From assembly GCF_900496995.4 (NCBI RefSeq), contig NC_044020.1:13348001-13412000 (forward strand): a stretch of DNA of 64,000 nucleotides. The letters are read 5' to 3'. Under the pieces are notes generated by a model. The model ran no database searches, was not told where the DNA came from, and was given only the letters and a program-made list of their open reading frames with translations. The position numbers were made by a program, and so were the translations under genes. The stretch is from Aquila chrysaetos chrysaetos (Eukaryota > Chordata > Aves > Accipitriformes > Accipitridae). Below are positions 38,901 through 47,200 of the stretch, in pieces (the stretch's first letter is position 1; each line of letters begins with the position of its first letter).

Positions 38901-41358
38901 CAAAGTCTTCATGCAAAGATTGCCCTGTGTTTAAATCTCATTTATTTAAATCAGTCACAAAAAAAATCCCATAGTTTTCAGTACAAGAAAGTGCTGATTC
39001 TTATGGGAAGCCTTCTCTGTTTGTTGGCAGAGGTGCAAAACCTTAAATCTGCAGGGAAAAAAATACCTTTCAGCAAAGTAATAAGGAGCTCTGGCACTGT
39101 TTCTCTGAGCTGGCCCTGGAAAGATTCACATTTGTATTGTGAGCCTTAATACTATTTCTGGGGATAAATAAATTTCTTTTCCACTTTTGAATAATTTACC
39201 TTCTTACTTTATAGTAAAAGGCATTACTGCCAAAATAGTGTGAACATAATCTACTGCAATTAGATAGCTAGATAACTTATGCAGTAGGCCCAATGAAAAC
39301 CCTAGATCATTTAAAAAGTACTGAGACTGCTTAAAAGAACCTTTCAAATAATTTTATAAGTTATAAAAATAGTTCAATGCAGAGTTATTGTATGCTTTTG
39401 TCTGTTTTCATCCCATTGCTTTCTAGCCCCATCTTTAAATACAGCATGACAATAACTCTTCCTCTTTGAATCAAGGAGACATTCTCCTGCACAACCTATT
39501 CGGGCGATTTCTGTTCTGAAGATGGATGTGGGTTCTGATACTGGATTTTGAAGAAGCTGTTGTGCCCAGTATACTCTATATATGGCTGGGTAAGAGGGAA
39601 GGAGTACTACATTGTACACAGAACAAAAATTTCCTGACATGCAGAATGGACTGTTGCATGTTCACGTTATGCACCCTACAAATCATCTTTGACACTTTGT
39701 AACTTAAAATAGCTGTTTTTCAGAAATCTCTGTCTTGGTGCTTTATATGGCCCTCATTAATATTGTTCTCAGAGCAATTGGAGAACAGTTTTTCTCCTTG
39801 TAGCATTCCTGTAGGGTAGAAAACTAGTATCTCCATTTTAGAGCTGGCCTAAGGCTGAACATATATTGGATCATTTGTCCAGTCTATAGCCATCTGCTTA
39901 GAGGAAGTCTACAAGCACGGATTCAACTTGGTGTGAGATACCCTTGTGTCTGCTCATTACACTGTCCATCTTACCTCTAAATCTGCTGGCTGCCATATCA
40001 GGCAGGGACTGAGAACTTTCTAATTGTTTTTGTATTGAAAGAATAATTCTTTCATAAATTTAAGATCTTTCTTTCACTTGTATACTCATCTTTGGGCTGC
40101 ATGTGTGGGGATCTAACTCTGAAGAAGGCTAAGTGTGCGCCCCTTTCAGAAGGCCTTAAAGCTTTTCAGAGCATCAGTCATTCAAAAATGATAGAAAGCC
40201 TTCTCATTTTCTTAGGCTGTATGCTTTGCCTTTAGAGTCCTGGCCCAGAACATACCCGATTGGAGAGCTCAGCATGCAGAGGCCATGGAGGAAAGGGCTG
40301 TTGTCCTCTGTGAAGTCTCCAAGCTGCTGCTCTGGAATCCCTGATAAAATCCCTTCTGCACTACTTCTATGAAAAAATGGAAAGAAAGTGTAAAGGATGG
40401 AAAGAAATAAATTTGGGGCCAATTGAATTTTCCTGGTTTCTGTGGAGGGTAACACCTCAGGTTCTTTCCTGAGAGAATTATTATTAAATGTGAATTTCAG
40501 TAATCACATTATTATGAAAAAATCCTACAGGCACCTTTACTTCAAATGCCAGCTCTTTACCAAACCATCATTTTAGCATACTTTGATAGTACAAATGCTT
40601 TAGGGGAAGGTGTGATGTTCATTCTTATGCCACCTGATTCTCCTTCATTAGCAGGATCTTTCCATTTTAATCCTACAATCAGTTTCTTTCCACTTCTCTG
40701 CATAGAAAATTATTTGCATCAGAATTGCTGAGTAAGGAAACCTCAAGTTATAGTAGGATTTTATTTATGCTGAAGAAATTAATGCCAGCTGATATTCTTG
40801 TTTCTTGCTCTCTTTTCTTCTGAATTTGATTTTTGGTAATTGGCCCAACTTGTGTCCCACTGTGGGAGCCTGGCAGAGAGAGAGGGATAAAGAACAGAGA
40901 AAAAGATTTGTAGGTGGCAGGGACAGCTTGTGTATGTGGCTGCATACGTATGTAAGCTGGCATAAAGCAATGCTATGTGGATGTTAACTGTTTAACTACT
41001 ACTGTATATAAATCCTTAGCTAGCTGAGATGTGACCCAAGAATGGCAAAAGAAATATTTACAGGTGCCCCACTGGTGTTTGATTTCTGTGCAAGAGTGAT
41101 CAGCTTGCACTTAATTACTTCCCCAGCGATTATGTCCATGCAAGGGTGAATCACACAACTCTTGGTTGACTCATGGCTGGAAAAAATGGAGTTAGCTCAA
41201 TCCAAAATGGCAAGGATTTGTGGTCACAAGGAGAAAAATAAAATGGGTATTTACACAACAAATGTAGGCAGTGAAGGATTTGCTGTTCAGTCCTTCTTAT
41301 AATGGTGAAGGGAGGACATTTTTTTCAAGAAAAAGGCAACTTGAATTGAAAATGAAAG
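35967..41358. other. Intergenic, no gene recognised
   Basis: AT-rich DNA upstream of CACNA1C. It contains a C15-T12 compound homopolymer at 37142-37168. The open frames (for example 36632-36868 and 39374-39640) are under 90 codons and match nothing I recognise. I searched for the alternative cardiac first exon of CACNA1C (protein starting MLRA) and did not find it. Confidence 0.7.
37142..37168. repeat. Compound homopolymer C15-T12
   Basis: Fifteen C followed by about twelve T. The exact run length may be uncertain in the assembly. Confidence 0.9.
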
Positions 41359-41545
41359 CCAATATATTGCTATTGCACCTCTAGCTGTGATCTTGCTTGA
41401 TCTGGTAAGTTAAACAGGGTAAGTGCATGTGACATTATTAGAGAAAAACTAGGCAATAGAGGACAGAGTATTTTAATTGCTCACAGGAACTCTTCCTCCT
41501 GAGTCAGAAATAAAGCTGCGTCTCTACATGCTGTCAATGGCAATA
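41359..41545 (+). mobile_element. Probable AmnSINE1 (5S-rRNA-headed ancient SINE)
   Basis: The segment 41389-41420 reads 'gatcttgcttgatctggta' then 'agttaaacagggt', which aligns without gaps to the internal promoter region of vertebrate 5S rRNA ('gatctcgtctgatctcgga' then 'agctaagcagggt') with only a few substitutions. About 70 nt further on, 'ctcttcctcctgagtcag' (41490-41507) resembles the conserved body segment of AmnSINE1 that follows its 5S-derived head. The match of both parts in order and at about the right spacing favours AmnSINE1 over a 5S pseudogene. AmnSINE1 copies inserted before amniote radiation, and several are known to serve as developmental enhancers. The body consensus is recalled from memory, and the 3' end is uncertain. 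It lies about 1.1 kb upstream of the CACNA1C CpG island. Confidence 0.6.
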
Positions 41546-42599
41546 TGTTGTTGGTGAATTACCCTTTGAATAGCATCTAAAGCAGAAGTTTTGATGATCA
41601 GTGGTTATTAGAAACCAAAATGACCTTTTTTTAGGACAAGTGCTTTGACTGCATCCAGTTTTCGGTAAGTGCTTTACATCTATTCCATTTTTTCTTGTAG
41701 TTCTGAGTGGATGTGGTGTTTTCTTGTTTCTTTGCCTACATCTGTTAGGTGGTGTTATTTTCTATTATATTTTGAGTTCTATCTGAGAGATAGCTCATTT
41801 AAAGCTGTGGGGGGAAAGCCTCAAAAAAAGACAGCTGTTTGATACATCCCACTGAAAGCCATTTGTAGGGAAGGCACTAAGTTCATTCAAAAGTAATTCC
41901 TTTGTAGGGGTATTACCATCTTTAAAATACTTTTTTCCTAGTTGAAATGGAAAAATCACTTGAAAGGAAAGAACCACTGTGTTTGAAGTACCACAAATAG
42001 TATTGCACGCATGTGATGTTAAATGGATCCTCTGTTATGAGAATTTACAGCCATGGGTTTGCACGTAGGACACAGTATTCTGGACATTCACCTCCATGTA
42101 CGTCAGAGCGGTTTAGTTTCTCAGGTTGTGGCAGTTTCTGCAGTGGTTCCTGAGGGGTGTTTTTGAACTCTGCATCTCTTGTTTAACATGGCAGCTCGGA
42201 GAGTCTAGATACATTTAACATGTACTGCATTCAGTTCACATTTCGTTTTAAAGAAGTCATTTTTGCTCTCTGCAGAGGCTTCAATTATAGAGGGCCAAAT
42301 GACAGGCATAATTAAGGCAAGTGGTGGGATACCAGCGGAGCACTTTGGTGTTTCCACCAAGGATTTTGCAAATCCTAGCTTGATTAATCTGTTTAAACAT
42401 CTGTGCATCCTCTCGTCTGCGCAACTTATCCCTGGGTATCTCTTTCCCTTCCGCTGCCTGCCCACCGTGCCTGTATTTGCCTGCTCGTAACGGATCAAAC
42501 ACAACCGCAGCCCGTTCTGCCGCTTCGTTAAGCGCTTGCACACGATGCCGCCTGTAACGCTTCAGCAAATGATATTGTCCTCCTTGAAATGCAGCTCAC
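41546..42599. other. Immediate upstream region of the CACNA1C promoter
   Basis: No gene recognised. From about 42240 to 42560 the base composition becomes more balanced and stop codons become scarce on both strands, as can happen in conserved non-coding sequence close to a CpG island. The opposing frames here (42205-42568) are not credible proteins. Confidence 0.55.
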
Positions 42600-42781
42600 A
42601 GTCGCATTCCGTAGTGGAACCGCAGGGCAGAGCCCACAATATTGAGAAACCGGATCGAAGCGGGGCCGGAGGACGGCGGCGCCGGCTGCCGCGGGGTGCT
42701 GGGCGCGGGCGGCCGGCGAGCGCGGCGCCGTGCCACCGAGCCGCCGTGCCGCCGTGCCACCGAGCGGCCGGGCCGCCGCTC

Positions 42782-42811
42782 CCCGGCCCGGCCCGGCCCG
42801 GCCCGGCCCGG
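42782..42811. repeat. Pentamer repeat (CCCGG)6
   Basis: Six perfect tandem CCCGG units, preceded at 42729-42768 by imperfect GCCGTGCC-type repeats that include two copies of 'gtgccaccgagc'. The whole 42729-42820 tract is nearly pure G/C and lies about 65 bp before the CRE of the CACNA1C promoter. Confidence 0.95.
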
Positions 42812-42876
42812 CCCCGCCGCCGCTCCCCTCGCCTGTCCCCCCACTTCTCCAGGCAGCCGGCTCCAGCTCGCCTCCT

Positions 42877-42884
42877 TGACGTCA
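42877..42884. promoter_or_regulatory. Consensus cAMP-response element (TGACGTCA)
   Basis: A perfect full-site palindromic CRE inside the CACNA1C CpG island, the kind bound by CREB/ATF. Full CREs inside CpG islands close to a start site are the class most often occupied in vivo. It is about 707 bp before the CACNA1C start codon. Confidence 0.65.
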
Positions 42885-43150
42885 TGTCTGTAGCCAGGCT
42901 TCAGCAGGCGCAGTGAAGGCAGGCAGCGTGTTAAACTTTCAGATCGAGTCCGGCGGCTCCTAACGCCGTGCGCGGGGGGCTGCGTGCAGCCGCCGCAGCT
43001 GGAACATCTGGAAGCGTTCAGTGTGTCTGTCTGTCGGCGAGAAGCAGAGAGCGGGGAGCGAGCGCGCTGAGGGAGGGGAGGGAGTAAGGGGCTGGGACTG
43101 TGCTCTCTTCCTCTGCAGAAACAGCTCCCTGCCAACACAACGCGCTCAGA

Positions 43151-43183
43151 ATGGCTTTGAAGAGGAGGAGCAGCAGCGTTTGA
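43151..43183 (+). promoter_or_regulatory. Upstream ORF 1 in the CACNA1C leader (10 codons)
   Basis: ATG at 43151 in a strong initiation context (A at -3, G at +4), encoding MALKRRSSSV and ending in TGA. It matters only if transcription starts before it, which the island position suggests but does not prove. Confidence 0.5.
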
Positions 43184-43268
43184 ACATCTCTCTCCCCCCC
43201 CCCCCCCTTCTTACTCTTGTAGTTGGTGGATTTAAAAAAGACATTTAACCCTCAGAGGTTTGTCCTGG

Positions 43269-43421
43269 ATGCTTTTGCTTTTTCCTTTTTTTTTTCCTTT
43301 TCTTTTTTTTTTTTTTCTTTTTCCCTCCCCTCTCCCTCGTTTCCCCCCTTCCTGTTCTTTTTTATGGTTTAACAGCCAGAGGTGCTGTGCTAAATTCTTG
43401 GAAGGGGCCCGGATGTACTGA
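43269..43421 (+). promoter_or_regulatory. Upstream ORF 2 in the CACNA1C leader (50 codons, Phe/Leu/Pro-rich)
   Basis: ATG at 43269, stop TGA at 43419-43421. The first 30 or so codons read a polypyrimidine tract and are almost all Leu, Phe, Pro or Ser, so any peptide would be very hydrophobic. The initiation context is weak (T at -3, C at +4). The tract T/C-rich at 43272-43363 could also act as a protein-binding polypyrimidine element in RNA. Confidence 0.4.
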
Positions 43422-43423
43422 GG

Positions 43424-43504
43424 ATGCATTGCAATTTCACTAAAGGAGGCAGTAGTGGAAAGGATCAGTTTTTGGTGTTTGATGCAATAATGGGAATCAG
43501 GTAA
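43424..43504 (+). promoter_or_regulatory. Upstream ORF 3 in the CACNA1C leader (26 codons)
   Basis: ATG at 43424, two bases after the stop of the previous upstream ORF, with A at -3. It starts MHCNFTKGGSSGKD and ends in TAA at 43502-43504, 86 bp before the channel start codon. It is entirely upstream and not in frame with the channel. Confidence 0.45.
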
Positions 43505-43590
43505 TAATAAAAGGGGAAAATCTGCAGCTCCATTCTTCCTTGAATTTTACCAAGCCGATTTTCGGAGGGATTAATCTGGACTCGTTTTAA

Positions 43591-43639
43591 ATGGTCAATG
43601 AAAACAAGAGGATGTACATTCCAGAAGAAAACCATCAAG
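43591..43639 (+). CDS. CACNA1C: CACNA1C coding exon 1b: N-terminus of Cav1.2 L-type calcium channel alpha-1C
   Basis: Short first coding exon of the voltage-gated calcium channel subunit that forms the Cav1.2 pore in heart, smooth muscle, neurons and endocrine cells. ATG at 43591 opens MVNENKRMYIPEENHQ, and one extra base (G) remains before the donor GTAAGC at 43640. In mammals this exon encodes the same N-terminus with Thr in place of Lys at residue 6 and ends at the same phase. This is the smooth-muscle/brain type start (exon 1b), as opposed to the longer cardiac start (exon 1a, MLRA...). The start context is mediocre (T at -3, G at +4). Upstream exon sequence is untranslated leader with three small ORFs. 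Exon 2, which would continue GSNYGSP, lies beyond the right edge. DCP1B lies head to head 33 kb upstream, the same arrangement as in human. Confidence 0.97.
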
Positions 43640-44494
43640 GTAAGCCTGAGATTTACCTCCGATGATCTAGCAACCGTTCTCTCCCCTACCCTTTGTCCGT
43701 AATCTCTCGGTTCGGTTCAGCCGCTGCCAGAGCCAGCGGCAGGCGGAGGGGCCGGGGCAGAGGACAGCCTTTGACACCGGTTTCCATTCGGAGCACACAG
43801 CTCCCCTCAGGCTGGCGTGCTGCAGGGAGACCCCCGCAGCCCCTCGGGGAACGGGTGTTTCATAGGAAACCCTGGGCAAAGAAAAGTTGCTTTAGGTCGC
43901 CGTCGTCGCCTTCTAAGGCGGAGGGTCGAGGAGGGGCGCCCGGCGAAGGGGCTGCGTGCCGTGGCCGGGGGCTAAGGGAAGCCGCGGAGCAGCCCGCTCG
44001 CCCGTGTCAGAGGAAGATTAACTCGCAGTGCGGCCGGAATTAGGGGACCTTTCCCAATTAATGTCGTCCCGGTCCTCCTAACCCCCATCTGGGTACGGCT
44101 TCCTAAGACACCGGGAGAGGAGCCCTTCCCTTCTCTAAAGCTACTTCTAATCTCTCACACGAAAGGGGAGGGGAGGGGGGAATTATCTGTTTACACACAT
44201 ATACACCATACACACGCACATACTGAGAGAATGAAGGACAGCGGGGAGCGCCTGTATTAAAATGAAAGTTGGGTTTTACTTGGGGCGGTGATTTCTCGCC
44301 GAGCTCCTCTCAGGATCGCCCGCATCATGGATACCAACCCGCGCTGCTGCTCCTCGGCATTAGCAAACGTCCCCCGCTATTCCCTGTAGTAAAACTTTGT
44401 TTGTCCAAACTCCACAAGCCTTCCCCCCCTCCCCCGCCCAACCCCGATCTGCCGTTCCTGAAGTTATTTTTATCCTATTACCTGCATGTTGTCA

Positions 44495-44529
44495 CCCCCT
44501 CCCCTCCCCTCCCCTCCCTTCCCTTCCCC
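44495..44529. repeat. Polypyrimidine tract (CCCCT)n
   Basis: Pure C/T for about 35 bp with repeating CCCCT then CCCTT units. The minus strand is a run of G4/G3 blocks separated by single or double A, which fits G-quadruplex and triplex-forming (mirror repeat) DNA. It lies 0.9 kb into CACNA1C intron 1. Confidence 0.95.
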
Positions 44530-44930
44530 ACCAGCCCCGGCTGCACACACACGTCGGTATTGCAGAGCAGGCAGAGCCATTTCCTCCCCTCGACGAGAGA
44601 GGAGCAGTGCTCCGGCGGGAGCACGCTGTCTCTCTCTCCCTCCCCAGCAGAACCCCCCAGCCGCGGTCAACTTCTGCCCCATCTCCCCCCCTCGCCCCCG
44701 GCCTTGCCCTGCAGGGCAGCCCCTCCCTCGGCCGGGGCCAACTTGCCTGCCCCCAAACCTGCCCCCGCCCGCTGGGATTGAACACCTGCTCTGGGTGCGG
44801 GGGTGCCCGGGCGGTGGGGGGGGCAGCGGCCTGGCGAGGGCCCCCAACCCCGGTGAGCTCCCCAGGTACCCCACCCCCCTGAGCCCCTTGCAGGGGCGGC
44901 CGAGGATGCAGCTGGGCAGCCCTTAATAGT

Positions 44931-44946
44931 GGGGGGGGGGGGGGGG
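44931..44946. repeat. Poly-G tract, 16 bp
   Basis: Uninterrupted G16 on the plus strand in CACNA1C intron 1. Confidence 0.9.
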
Positions 44947-46672
44947 CAGTGGGTTTCACAGATAACACCCCCCTCCTTCCGATTAAATACAGATTAAAAA
45001 GAAAAAAAAAAAAACAAAACCCCAGCACCCCCACCCCTAGCCACTGTATCGAAATGAGGTGGGAGGGGAAAGGAAGCAGCCCCTGATCCAGAGTGCTCCT
45101 TCCAAGTGGGAGCAAGTCCACAGCACATGCATTCAGCAGGCATAACTGAGCTGCTCTTCCTGGACCAGAGCTGATAAAGTGGACGAAGAGCTCAGCCTCC
45201 GTAGCAATATGCCAATGCTATGGCAACCTAAATCCAGCTCCCTCCTTATCAGCTGCAGTGATTATATAATTGGAGGAACAGTTTTGCATCTGTCTCTTGA
45301 TGCGGATTGTCATTACTCACAGGTGAAAGAGCAACTTCTAAAGCAAACAGAAAATCAGCTGGGTGGAAGAAAGTTCTGTTTCCTGATAGTGCTTGGGCTG
45401 CCATTTATTTAGAATCTATTTTTATTTTGTGCAAACAGCACCTGAAAGGTTGAATTGATCAGTAGTCAAGAAAACCCGGTGGCAGGGAGATGGGAGCAAA
45501 CCAATTGTAATGTGGAATGGAGTGATTAAAGCAACCACAGATTCCCAGTTGCAAGGTAGAGATAAAAAAAATGAGTAGAAGGTAAAGCTAGGTCTGTGAT
45601 CCTGGTCTGCTCCTTGCTTCTAAGAGGGAAGATTGATTTGGATAAGTCCTCGCTCTTGCATCCTTCTCAGTTGCTGGCAGCAAGCTGAATGTTCCAGGTA
45701 CTACCAATGCAAGACAAATTTTTATGTCTGTTCTTGAAATGTGAGTAATGTGACTAGGCCTCTGCCGTCAGTCGTGCTCTGCACATGTCTGTTCTCAGCC
45801 CCTTATCAGCCTACCTGAACAGCCTTATGCTCAGGACCCTGGGCAGCAGGGGACCTGGTGTAATAGTGGTTTACTTAAAATAAATAAATAAAGCATGCTA
45901 GAGGCCATTAGTTAGATTGTGAGGACTGTGGGGAAGAGGAATTGTATTTGAAAGTGCTTTGTTGACTTCTTAACAGCTAATTTGGTTAGGTTTGTAATAT
46001 AATTGTTTTATGCTTTTGAATGTGACTTTTTACACTGAACATCTTTCACCCTAAAGTAAGAATTTCCTCATTTTTTGGATGTTAAAATATAAATCTAATG
46101 TGTTTTCACTGCAGTCTCCTACTGCACAAAGAAAGGGGAGCTGATAGTATTAATTGTTGATGCTGAGATGCTTTTCAATGTTTATTTTTGCTACACAATG
46201 GAATGTATTTTTATAACAATTAATTATTCATTATTACCATAGAGCATGTGTTTATCTAGAAAATTTTAAGAACCCACCCGACAAGCACCAGAAAAGCTTT
46301 CAAAACTAACTACATCACATTTAATGCACATGTGGGACCGGGTGGAATCCTAGATGGGCATCTTTAGTGCATTCCCTCATAATATTTTGAAAACTTGCTC
46401 TCCTAATATAAAATGGAAAATCAGTTTGCAGACCCACGTTTTACAGCCCTCTCAAGGGAGGGACCAGGATGAGTCAATCTGGTCCCTGGTGTTGCAAGTT
46501 TGAGTCTCAAGCCCAGTTTAAACATCTAGTTAAATTTCGCTGCTTGCGATTCTGGCGTTCGGCGGGATCTCTCCTGGTGAGATTTGGTGACCAGCCAGGA
46601 AATGAAGCAAAACCAGTAGTTCTTTCTGCTGTGTCTTTCAGTTCCAGGGATTAGGGGAGGAGGAGGAGGTGT

Positions 46673-46687
46673 GGGGGGGGGGGGGGG
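46673..46687. repeat. Poly-G tract, 15 bp
   Basis: Uninterrupted G15 on the plus strand, left flank of the GC-rich islet. Confidence 0.9.
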
Positions 46688-46777
46688 TGAAGAGCGGGTG
46701 GGGGTCCCGGGTACTGCCTCCCCCAGGAGGTGGCACTACAGGGCCGCGGAGCCAGGCGTGGTGGCCGCGCTCCGGGA

Positions 46778-46792
46778 GGGGGGGGGGGGGGG
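46778..46792. repeat. Poly-G tract, 15 bp
   Basis: Uninterrupted G15 on the plus strand, right flank of the GC-rich islet. Confidence 0.9.
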
Positions 46793-46899
46793 ATGGTGGT
46801 GGCAGAAGACACTTCTAGGTCTGCTTCGTCCATCCCCTGCTTTTCAGGAGGAAAGGCCAGATGTGTAGTACTGATAGATACGTAACTATCCCGGAATAA

Positions 46900-47200
46900 A
46901 ATTCATTAGGATTGAAGAGCCCCTGGTAGGTCATTTACTCCATATAGTAACGATCCTCTGAGTGAAAAGCCATTTCTGATACCATGTCTGAACTACCCTT
47001 CCTTCAATTTCATATAATGCCTTTGGGCTTTGTCCTTATTGCATATTTTGAACAGATTTCTACCTGCTGCTTGTAAAAAAAGAACCCCCTCGGGTACTTG
47101 TCAACCATAATTAGGTCTTCTTGCAACCTCCTTTCCTAACCCGTACATATTCTGTTCTTGAAATCTTTCCCTGTAAGACACTTTTCATAGTCCTTGTATC
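46900..47200 (-). mobile_element. Ancient CR1 LINE fragment, antisense
   Basis: Strongly diverged, but it shows the ordered landmarks of a CR1 3' region read backwards: a 'ggtcatttactccatat' block, 'gtctgaactacccttcct', 'cctttgggctttgtcctt' and 'tacttgtcaaccataattag'. These correspond to the end of ORF2 and the 3' region in other CR1 copies. It is much older than the copy at 7345-7550. Confidence 0.7.

Larger units (their letters stand above)
42600..43160 (+). promoter_or_regulatory. CpG-island promoter of CACNA1C exon 1b
   Basis: A strong CpG island just upstream of exon 1b, with GC boxes, a GGCCC pentamer repeat and a perfect CRE at 42877-42884. No TATA box is evident. CpG-rich sequence resumes after exon 1b (43690-44060), so the island brackets the exon. 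The transcription start is not identifiable from sequence alone; I place it loosely between the CRE and about 43150. Large opposing open frames (42536-43138) are GC-driven artefacts. Confidence 0.8.
46640..46860. promoter_or_regulatory. GC-rich islet with CTCF-like motif in CACNA1C intron 1
   Basis: An isolated GC-rich patch in AT-rich intron, bracketed by G15 runs at 46673-46687 and 46778-46792, with CpG-bearing sequence between them. At 46723-46736 it reads CCAGGAGGTGGCAC, which fits the CTCF core consensus CCASYAGRKGGCRS at 13 of 14 positions. It could be an intronic regulatory element, but no transcription or binding evidence is available from sequence. Confidence 0.4.

Noticed and set aside
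41389..41420. Functional 5S rRNA gene
   Set aside because: Only the internal part resembles 5S rRNA and has several substitutions; the conserved 5' and 3' ends of the 5S gene are not present. A 5S-derived SINE fits better.
42536..43138. Open frames of up to 180 codons on both strands over the CACNA1C promoter island
   Set aside because: Same GC-driven effect; the compositions are low complexity and include translated pentamer repeats.
10607..43590. Possible cardiac-type first exon (exon 1a) of CACNA1C upstream of exon 1b
   Set aside because: I scanned for a sequence encoding the MLRA... start followed by a donor of the right phase and found none here or in 1-10606. It is probably outside the window.
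44269..45121. Frames of 134-209 codons on both strands in the GC-rich start of CACNA1C intron 1
   Set aside because: Pro/Ser- or Gly/Arg-rich readings of CCCCT-type simple sequence, with no domain resemblance.
46480..46510. tRNA-like B-box ('gtttgagtctc')
   Set aside because: No matching A-box at the right distance and no cloverleaf; most likely chance.
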